Shown here: in pieces, positions 56,171 to 64,000 of the stretch
Layout of the letters: the number at the start of each line of letters is the position of its first letter
Numbering within the stretch: the first letter of the stretch is position 1
Source of the DNA: Eonycteris spelaea
Taxonomy: Eukaryota > Chordata > Mammalia > Chiroptera > Pteropodidae
Assembly: GCA_003508835.1 (NCBI GenBank)
Contig: PUFA01000077.1
Location: 2,556,001-2,620,000 of the forward strand
Direction: 5' to 3'
Length of the DNA stretch: 64,000 bases
Notes under the pieces: generated by a model
What the model saw: only the letters and a program-made list of their open reading frames with translations
Told to the model about the DNA's origin: nothing
Database searches by the model: none
Translations under genes and position numbers: made by a program

Positions 56171-57659
56171 ACTAGACAGTAGAGGCATTTCACAAGCGGA
56201 AGACATGAAATTTACATACCACAGGAATGGTGCTTTACTCACCTTAAATCGAGCCTAAGTCCAAATGATCAATTGTTTTCCTACACTAAAAGCTACCATC
56301 CCACGGCTGCTCATAATACAGGAATCACATGGTGTGATTCCCACAGTGAAAATTCCCACCTGTATTATTATTCCACATGGAATCCTGTTCTTACTCTTGG
56401 CTACTCTTGGATGAGCATTGGCTCTGACTATGGAGAGACAAAAGGACTGTTAGCTCGGGGTCAGCCTTGTGGCCAATGCCAATGAATTGGTGGTGGCTAC
56501 GTAAAAGATGGTGCTACAGAGAATGTCAAGATCGCGCAGGTTGACTTCTGATGTCTGCCATGGCATGAGGAGGGTCCGATGCTAGTAATGACAGGACATT
56601 TGCTACCCTGGTCTCAGCCCACTGTTTGTTTTGGCCACTGTCTGACAAAATGATCAGTGAGTAGGTGACTTTATTTTTTTTTAAAGAGAGAAGATGTACA
56701 CCCTCTTCTGAAAACATAAGTGCCACAAATGGAAGCCAATTAAAATATGATCAGTGTTATCTGACAAAAAGCCCCAGAAAGCTTTCTTATTAAAAGAGTC
56801 TTTTAACTTCTCCATATACGTTTATCCTTAAAATACTCAACTCACTAAAACAAATCCATTTTAAGATAAATCCAGCTGTGAGCACCTCTTTATTCATGAG
56901 AATCTGTTCACGCTCAAGGACCATCCTCTGAATGGAACTGTTCTTACTGTTGAAATACTACTTGAGCTGACAATTATTTCATTTTCTTCAATAAAAAGGA
57001 ATATACAGTATATATGTATGTGTATATGTGTACTATATATGTGTATATATATATATTTTTCTTCAGTTGCAGCTTCTGTCCTCATAAATTATTTTAGATA
57101 TCCCATACAGCAGTGCCTTCTAAAAGATTTTGTATTTTAGAAAACAAGAGGGTTCTAATGATGAGTAGCTTCTCATTAATTAAAGACATGCGGTAACCCC
57201 AGAGTTTCTGTGTATTGTCTGTAAGAACACAGGCTCCCTTTGCCTTTGTTTTAAACACCAGTTACAGTTCCTTAGAATGACCTCAGATGAAATGTAAACT
57301 TCAAATAGTATTTTTAAATGACACTGTGAACTTCTGATGGAGTCATAGGTGGAAGGCGTCAGAGGCTGTTGCCCGGGATCACTAGTTGGGTGACACAGAG
57401 CACGCAGTGGCCTCTAAGTAAACACAGGTGATTCCACACTCCAGGTTGTGGGGTAGGGGCTTGATGAGAGGCTGGAGGATAAACTGAGAAACATCTCCCC
57501 CTGTATCTTAATTCAGGCTGAGCTTCTGGTCTTTGGGACAGGAGGGACAGCCAGTCAGTCTGACTAAAACTTTCCCTGATCACAGAAGGAGAGCAGTCTA
57601 CGTGGGTAGGCAGAGCATGGCACAGTGCCAGCTCTGTCTGATTTGCTTTGTGCAGGAGG
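56171..57659. other. Unrecognised sequence with a (TATG)n run
   Basis: An AT/TATG-rich microsatellite lies at 57001-57059. The 125-codon antisense frame at 57359-57736 runs into the MIR at its right end and has no motif. Nothing else is recognised. Confidence 0.4.
57001..57059. repeat. (TATG)n/(TA)n microsatellite
   Basis: tatatgtatgtgtatatgtg and similar units, ending tatatatatatat. Confidence 0.9.
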
Positions 57660-57890
57660 CCAAAGGAAGGTGGAAATAGCACAGAGTGAGAGCAATGTGT
57701 GTTTGAATCCTGGCCTGCTGAATACCAGCTTACCACCTTAAGCTAGTTATTTAAACTCTTTGAGCCTCACTTTCCTAATATTCAGAATGGAAAAAATAAG
57801 AGGGTTACATAAAGATGAAATAGAATATTTTCTATCAATATTGATATAGTACTTGGCATGCAGTGGGCTCTCGATAAATGGGAACCACTG
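57660..57890 (+). mobile_element. MIR SINE
   Basis: 'tgtgtttgaatcctggcctg', 'aagctagttatttaaactct', 'ttgagcctcactttcctaat' and 'gtacttggcatgcagtgggc' follow MIR from the tRNA-like part to the tail. Confidence 0.85.
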
Positions 57891-58059
57891 AAACTCGTTC
57901 GGTTTGATGATTACCCCAAAGAGCCCACCATTCAAAGTATGACATGCTGGGCAGGTAAACCATTGAGATCGAAAGTTCATCAGTAAACTGTATTTCCAAC
58001 TAAGCTGTGAAAACACACCAGGCACTGGGCTAAGACCTGCAAGTAGACGGGGCTGGACT

Positions 58060-58245
58060 CCAAAGGCCTATGCTATTTACCTATAATATTTCCCATGAGC
58101 CAAGTATTGATTTAAGTACTTCGCGCTCAATCCTCATAACTCTATTACTATGATCGCCATTTAAAATGCATAAAACTTCACATGCAGAGAGTAGGTAACT
58201 TGCCTGAGGTTGCAGGACTTAGCTTTGAGGCAACGCTACCTCATG
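58060..58245 (-). mobile_element. MIR SINE (antisense)
   Basis: 'catgagccaagtattgattt', 'caatcctcataactctatta', 'gcagagagtaggtaacttgc' and 'ctgaggttgcaggactta' follow antisense MIR. Confidence 0.7.
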
Positions 58246-58294
58246 TTATAGTTGCCACATAGATATATGGGGTCTGAATCAATGAGACACAGGA

Positions 58295-58455
58295 TGAAGT
58301 GGTCAGGTGAGGCTGGATAAGTGTCAGCAATCAGGGAAGGCTTCATGGGGGAAGTGATCTGGGCTTATTCTTCAAAATCTTTGAGTTTGGCCTTTATCTG
58401 TGATAGTGGGTAAGGAAGTCGGGCAGCACAAAGGGGCATCAGATGGCTCCCCGCT
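58295..58455 (-). mobile_element. L2 LINE 3'-UTR fragment (antisense)
   Basis: 'gggaaggcttcatgggggaa' then 'gtgatctgggcttattcttc' resembles the antisense L2 3' UTR. Confidence 0.5.
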
Positions 58456-59596
58456 GCTGTAATTGGGGTATCAAAGTCAGCACTGCTTTGGTTATAAATA
58501 AGGTGATTATCCGAAATGAACAGGCAGAGGCAATCCCACACCTGAAGGTTTCATGTCTGTCTGATGCATGCTGGATCTTTTTACAGTCCTACCTTCTCTG
58601 CGAGCATTGAAAAACTTCTGCTTTTTGTTTACTCCTGCTTTGGATGTTCTATCCCCAACTACTTTCTCAGAATGGAAATTTAATCTTCAAAACTGTTCCA
58701 CACTGCTGGACCCAGAATTAAAAGCAAGCACCTTCAATGGTGAAATTAAATTTATTTGAAATACCTGTACGTGTATAAAATTGGATCCAGCATCCATTAG
58801 GTGTGCAAGCTCACACAAAATGCTTTTCGCTATATTTTGTACCTAATACCTAATTTGTAGCTGAAAGGGGGTGACCTCAAAGACCTTGTCACCTACCGAT
58901 CCAGAACAAGGTGTTCATATTAGGGTGTCATTTTCCATTAGAGCTTCTCCCCCAGCGTGCAGTGGCATCGTCAGCTGTGGAGTCTTCCCTGGGGAACTAA
59001 ATAGTCAGTTGAATGAATTTTCATTAAAAAAAAAAAGAGAGAGATATCCCAAGGAAAAGACACTTCATTATAAATATCTATATTTCATGGTACATTCTCC
59101 TTTCTGAAGCTTCCTGGACAGGCTCCGCCTGGGTGCCGTAGAGGGCAGAACCCAGGTTTGCATTGCCCAGACTTTGGCTTTAAGAAGGTAATAAATAAAA
59201 TAAGATTTGTTCTTCTCGAATCCTCTCTGTAGTGTGTTTTCTTCCCTACATTCGTTTAGGACACTTATGAGCCTAATAATAAATGAAGAAGGGGAATATG
59301 ACGAGAATGGGACTGGGACAGAGTGCTGGCCTGTCCCTGGAGGACGAGAAGGGAGATGGGGTGCTCATGCACAGAGGGGCTCTGTCAGACATGATCTGCT
59401 CTCCTTCCCTCCTGTTACAAATAATGTCTCCCTTTACGGTCCACCGAGGTGAGGTATCTTGTCCGAGGTCCTGCAGCTTGCTACTGGCAGAGCTAGGAGA
59501 ATCCTGCCATTTTTCTCTGGCCTGGACGGCATGCCTCTGTCTTGACTAGCGGTCATCCCTTCTTCCAACCCAGCTCCAGCACCCCTACTTTGCTGC
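58456..59596. other. Unique or unrecognised sequence
   Basis: An A-run followed by (GA)n lies at 59026-59043. The frames at 59207-59549 have no motif. No repeat family recognised. Confidence 0.4.
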
Positions 59597-59775
59597 CTTT
59601 ATTTGCTTCTTTCTTTTTCTTCTCCTTTTCTCCTCTCTTCCTTTCCTCATTTCTCTTTCGTTTCCCTCTCTCATTTTCTCACTTGTTCTCTTTTCCTTCA
59701 CTTTTCCACTCTTTTTTCTATCTTCCCCTCTGCCACATTTGCTCCCTCTCTCCACTTCATCCTGCCCTCCTTTCC
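59597..59775. repeat. Long polypyrimidine tract
   Basis: About 180 bases of C/T with few purines on the plus strand, in mixed ctttcttcctc-type units with no fixed period. The 112-codon frame across it is Ser/Phe/Leu-rich by composition and is not a gene. Confidence 0.9.
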
Positions 59776-59971
59776 TTTCATTTACCAAATATTGTCTATT
59801 ACGGGCCAGTGGTTACACTCTGCACTGGAAACACACTGGTGGCCCAAACGGCCCCTTCTCTGAATGAAGCTGGAATCTGAGCTGAGCCATCAGAGATATA
59901 AGGCCAGTCCCACCTTCTCATCTCTAGGATGCTGGCTGCTCTGCTGGTCTCTGCAGCAGTCCCAGGCCTGT

Positions 59972-59990
59972 GGGAATTCCTGGGAATTCC
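59972..59990. promoter_or_regulatory. Tandem NF-kappaB-like sites
   Basis: gggaattcc occurs at 59972-59980 and 59982-59990, one helical turn apart. Each fits the kappaB consensus GGGRNNYYCC except for its last base. No TATA box or exon lies nearby. Function is not shown. Confidence 0.3.
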
Positions 59991-60061
59991 TACAATAGAG
60001 TAGAGTGTGGTAGCGCCACAGAGAGAGACCCCATGGAGTGAGAAGCTGGGCACAGATACCT

Positions 60062-60145
60062 CATAGACAGCGTTGAGGCGGGAGAGCTGGCAGCCCTCCA
60101 GGGATGAGGAGAGCTCCCATAGACAGCGTTGAGGCGGGAGAGCTG
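60062..60145. repeat. 56-base tandem duplication, second copy partial
   Basis: The 28 bases at 60062-60089 (starting catagacagcgttgaggcgg) recur exactly at 60118-60145. The unit length is 56; only the first half of the second copy is present. Confidence 0.95.
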
Positions 60146-60329
60146 CTTTGGTGAGAGATGGATACTTCTTTGTGAATCAACTACTAATAATACATAACGA
60201 AACATATTCAATTTTTGCGTTTGCCAAAACTAAGCAGAATTGGGTTGGTGTTTCAGTGGGAAACCTGTGGAAGGCAAGGTACTCTCGGCTCTCCCTCTTT
60301 ATGAGTGTACAATCTCGGGTAAGGCAGGT

Positions 60330-60640
60330 GTGATGGTTGATTTAATGTGAAAACGTGACTGGGCCACAGGGTGACCAGATGTTTGCTTAAATATTATTCT
60401 GAGTGTGTCTGTGGGGGTGTTTCTGGATGAGAGTAACACTTAAGTCTGTAGACTGAGAAAAGCAGATTGCCCTGCATAATGTAGGTGGGCCTCGTTCAAT
60501 CAGTTGAAGGCCTGCATAGAAAAAAAGTCTAAATGAGAAAGATCTCTTCTTTTTCTTTCTCTCACGATTTCTCCCTTCATCCCACCAACTCTGGTTCTGT
60601 TTCTTTGGAGAACCTAGACAAATACATCGTGTTTCAAGTT
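60330..60640 (+). mobile_element. MLT2B-like solo LTR, internally deleted (ERVL)
   Basis: 'tgtgatggttgatttaatgt', 'gactgggccacagggtgacc', 'ctgagtgtgtctgtgggggt', 'agtctgtagactgagaaaag', 'cagttgaaggcctgcataga', then 'ctctggttctgtttctttgg' and 'agaacctagacaaataca'. Compared with the copy at 20397, the middle of the LTR (about 200 bases) is missing. Confidence 0.85.
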
Positions 60641-61159
60641 CTGAGTTCAAAACTCGTTTTTCTCAATGCCACACTGGGAATAGTGGCAAGACATATTTTG
60701 CACTATTTCTGTGCAAATGGCTAAATAAATGACCTATATTAAATCATCATAAACTATTATGTTCTGTATTATTTTAAAATAGAATGTCATTCTTTTTTTG
60801 TATGTCTGAGGATATATTGTATATTCTTTGTATCTCATGGCTTACCGTACATTGCCTTGTAATTAATAGGCCCCCAATTTGTCTTTGGCATCATTGCCAG
60901 GGGCAGTAGGTATTTTGTGAAGTTTATGTTCCTGATGTTGCTGATGCTGAGATGAGGACATGAAGTAGTGATGTGTTCTCCATGCTTCACATAATCTCAG
61001 ATGTTTAGCAGGTATTCAGTTAGTTAAATAAACAAGGAATAACCCACGAATCCATCCACTAACTGAGGCCAGGCCCCAGAAAAGGAAGATAATCTGACCA
61101 GCGGGTATAACACAAATAGTCAACAGAGAGGTGATTTATGTGAAACCCAAACCCACTTA
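60641..61159. other. No recognised feature
   Basis: AT-rich. A weak L2-like tail may lie at 61005-61040. Otherwise nothing recognised. Confidence 0.4.
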
Positions 61160-61215
61160 TTCTTACTTCCAAAATATTTATCGAGTACCAGTTATGCACC
61201 AAGAAGAAAAAGCTC
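61160..61215 (-). mobile_element. Possible L2/MIR end fragment (antisense)
   Basis: 'aaaatatttatcgagtacca' then 'gttatgcaccaag' resembles an antisense L2/MIR tail. Confidence 0.35.
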
Positions 61216-61879
61216 CGAGTGGGAAGTAAGACACTAAAGCTTGCAGATTATAACTATACCTTCTATTAAAAAGTTCTTACATTTCAATCTTGTCGAAAGG
61301 CTCTAATGGATCCAAGAAAATGATCTCAAACAGTTCTTAGAAGTAGGTAAAGTTTAAATGATAATGACAAGCACCACCATAACAATAAGAATGTTCAAAC
61401 CATAGCCTCTTGCAAGCAAAATAGATTCCATCTCTGGGAAAATTGGCCCCATCTGCTGCAGACAAAAGATGAAAGAGGTAGAAGAGAGCGGCGGGAATGG
61501 GGGCCGGAAGCCACTCCTTTTGGAGCATAACTTTTGAAAAATCATCTTAGACTCAATCCCCTATATCTCAGGCATTACGCTGCAGTGAATGTTCCACCCC
61601 GAGGTCCTTCAGGACAGGTTGACAGGACGGTGAAGAACAGGTGCAAAAGTGGCAGTGATGTAACACTCAATCTTTCCAACAGCCCTTATCAGTGCTGTAG
61701 CCTCCGTGTTGGAAACAAGGAATTTCCAGAGATTATGATTCATGCCACATGGAAAGAGACAGTGAGCTATGTCGGAAGGGATTTAAGTAATATCCCCTAC
61801 GTCGTCATCCATCTTTTGCCACACCAGGCCCTTTGGAGACAATAATTAATAACGCGTATCTAAATTGTTTCCATTTCCT
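61216..61879. other. No recognised feature
   Basis: No repeat family or gene recognised. The frame at 61534-61845 has no motif. Confidence 0.4.
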
Positions 61880-62100
61880 CTGTCCTGGGTCCTTACTCCT
61901 TCTTTCCCTCACCATATCTTCCAATGACAAATGAGTCACAAGAGTCCCTCTGCTTCCGACATAATCACACCACATGACAGCGCCGGCTGCATGGCCCTGC
62001 TGTTCCTCAAACTTTCCGCCACATGGCGTGCAACTTGTCTTTGCCTAATTTCCTTGTCTGGTGTTTTTTCCTCTTTCCGTGGCCACTCTCATACTGAGAG
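61880..62100 (+). mobile_element. Possible L2 LINE fragment
   Basis: 'catggccctgctgttcctca' followed by 'cgtgcaacttgtctttgcct' resembles the L2 segment around its C-terminal or 3' region. It is diverged. Confidence 0.4.
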
Positions 62101-63009
62101 CCACACTTTGTTCTTTTCCCAGATTGGTTTTAGAGGTTGTGAGGGACAATTCTCTTGTTAATTTCTCATCTCTCCACAAATCAGTGTCTTCTGATTGAGG
62201 GTCTATAGATCAGAGATTTCTATTCCTTCCCTCTGGTTTCCCTATTTCTTCTCCAATGCTTTTCTCAAACGTTCTCTCAGCCCTAATTATCATAATGTGC
62301 CTCAAGTTTGTTGAGTTGATGCCTTCAGAATCTTGACACCTGCACAAGCTTTAAATTAATACGCTCACAGGATCCCCTTCAAATTGATCACATAAGCTGT
62401 ATCACTGATGAACCAATACAGATCGAAGAAAATGCACTACAGGAGGAGACAAAACCAAATACACCTAAATTTTAAAAACCTTCTCCTTCATTTCTTATCT
62501 TCCTAAGGGATATAATTTTTGCTCCATTCCCATTGTAGAAAAAAATGTTTAGTAAAAACGAATAAATAAAATGAAATCACCCAAATCCTATCTTTGGTGA
62601 TAGTTATTTTTTAACATTTCAATATCTATTATTCTGGGTGTAGTGTATACAGTATATGTTAAATAAATAACCACTATATATACACACATGTACTCATTAC
62701 TACAGAACTTATTTTTTGTAACTAGTTAGTTAGCCTACAAGTTACAAATGGGTTCTGTTTTAACAACTACTTTTCACATTTGCTATAAGAAAACATTTCC
62801 TCATTGGCACAGTACTATTCGTGGTGTTTACTTTCCCAGGCTAGACCTAAAATATGAATTAACTTATGAAATATAAGAAGAACTTTATCTAGTATAAAAC
62901 AGTTGAAATCAGGAAATCTGTTTTTCTAATCTTAGTTTGCCATTCCCAAATAAAGCCCTGCTACAGATCAAGTTTCAGTCCAAAGTATTCAAGATAATAA
63001 GGAAGACAA
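62101..63009. other. Unrecognised, mostly AT-rich sequence
   Basis: No repeat family or gene recognised. Confidence 0.4.
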
Positions 63010-63125
63010 CCCTATTGTCTCGTCTGTAAATAAAGTTAATAATTACTATCTCAAAAAAAAGCTCTCTTAAATCACATATACAAAAACGACCAGGACCTAG
63101 CAAGGACTCAATAAATAATTACAAA
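63010..63125 (+). mobile_element. Possible MIR 3'-half fragment
   Basis: 'tattgtctcgtctgtaaata' then 'acctagcaaggactcaataa' resembles MIR core and tail. Confidence 0.4.
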
Positions 63126-63254
63126 ATGGGCAGCAGGGATCACCTTAACATTTCTGCATTGGAGATTCTGTTTTCAGCCACAGAACCCACTGTTCAACGA
63201 TGTCTTTTAAAAGGATACCGTGGTTCACGCAGATTGCAAGAATCCATCCGGGAA

Positions 63255-63400
63255 TTTCACAGCTGCACTGCGCCCATTGTTGTCTAGCTCGCTCCTCATC
63301 CTTCATTCCTACCAATTGGTTACTAATCCTTAGCCCAGCCTGAGCTGAACTCATCTCATACCACTCTGCTGTTTGCTCATGCTCCAGACACAATGGCCTC
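63255..63400 (+). mobile_element. L2 LINE fragment
   Basis: 'catctcataccactctgctg' then 'tttgctcatgctccagacac' matches the L2 segment with the 'ccactctcccccttgctcac' theme. Confidence 0.45.
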
Positions 63401-64000
63401 AAGGAATTGCTGCAGATCTCGTGTAATCATCTCATTAGAAGATGCATTCAGAATCATCGACTGCTGCTTTTCGTTATAAATGGAGACACAACAAAAGCTA
63501 AGTACCCATCAAGTTCCAAAGTCACTCCATGTAACAACTGCTCTGTTCTGGGGAGACTAAATGCCAGAGAAGTGGTATCTTTCACCCATAGTAGCCCATG
63601 ATTTGATCAGGCACTTTTGCCGGAAATATGGTCAAAAGTCACCATAATAAAAAGCACCATTAACCCAGCCCAATTAACCAGTGACCTATCTGAAATGTCA
63701 AGACTGCCGAATCCAAGAGACACAAATATCTTTTCTGACTAATGTTGGCTTTTTGAAAATACAAATAGAAGGTTATTATGTTCTAAGAATTTCTTTATCT
63801 TTCAAGGACTGGCTATTTTCTTGACTTTGACCAGGTCACATTGTTTTGAATTCTTCAAAAGAACACACAGAAATGACCAAATGAAATCTGCAAGTACGAG
63901 TCACAGCATTTTGGGGTTCATTTGGTTGAGGGGACACACAAGGGTTACCAAAGATTCTGCCAAGACCTTATGGTGATCTCAGGCTTCATGTTCTCAGGTG
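63401..64000. other. Unique sequence; possible conserved noncoding element
   Basis: No repeat recognised. 63610-63720 carries several transcription-factor-like AT-rich words (aatatggtc, caccataataaaaagcacc, cagcccaattaacc). Function is inference. Confidence 0.3.

Larger units (their letters stand above)
59776..60329. other. Unique sequence with paired kappaB-like sites and a direct duplication
   Basis: A weak antisense L2-like patch may lie at 59780-59880. Two gggaattcc motifs lie at 59972-59990 and a 28-base direct repeat spans 60062-60145. No gene is recognised. Confidence 0.45.

Noticed and set aside
59542..59880. 112-codon plus-strand Ser/Phe/Leu-rich frame that could look like a membrane protein
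   Set aside because: It is a translation of the polypyrimidine tract; hydrophobicity follows from CT composition.
20397..60640. The two MLT2-like LTRs as the ends of one provirus
   Set aside because: They are 40 kb apart, differ strongly (one lacks its middle), and no retroviral internal sequence lies inside either edge. They are two independent solo LTRs.

Overview
The window looks like nuclear DNA of a placental mammal, from a gene desert or a very long intron. It is AT-leaning and CpG-poor. I find no convincing protein-coding gene, rRNA, tRNA, CRISPR array or bacterial-type feature. Every long open frame I examined lies in a repeat or in low-complexity sequence, or has no recognisable family and no splice context. 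What can be annotated is an old repeat landscape: many MIR and L2 fragments, several L1M fragments, ERVL/MaLR solo LTRs (MLT1-like and MLT2-like), hAT elements (MER5A, MER20, MER58-like and others) and Tigger (mariner-like) elements, plus microsatellites. All repeat names come from memory of consensus sequences, without a library search, so subfamily names are approximate and ends are usually good to about 10-30 bases.

Organism: MER5A, MER20, MLT1, MLT2 and Tigger copies point to Eutheria. I saw no Alu, B1/B2, carnivore SINEC, ruminant Bov-tA, equid ERE or young L1, so the order cannot be named.

Layout. 1-5 kb: a hAT-like element split by an antisense, early-polyadenylated L1, then MIR and L2 pieces. 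5-15 kb: mostly unique sequence with some CpG-containing islands. 15-26 kb: L1M, MIR, L2, MER20, an MLT2-like LTR ending in a 70-base near-perfect palindrome, a Tigger inserted in a MIR, and a MER5A/MER58 cluster. 26-36 kb: two MLT1 LTRs, a compound CT/CA microsatellite, a hAT element and two mirror-image nests of L2 inside L2. 36-44 kb: L2 and MIR pieces, MER5A, MLT1 and a deleted Tigger1. 44-54 kb: L2, many MIRs, a GAT repeat, MLT1 and a 1.2-kb L1ME 3' end. 54-64 kb: MIR and L2, a long polypyrimidine tract, a 28-base direct repeat, paired kappaB-like sites, a second MLT2-like LTR, and unique sequence.

There is no set of genes acting together here and I found no novel biological system. The points most worth checking are the AT-rich palindrome, the exon-like segment in the antisense L1, the 60-kb direct repeat and kappaB cluster, the unique CpG-bearing stretches that may be conserved regulatory DNA, and the lack of any young SINE over 64 kb.
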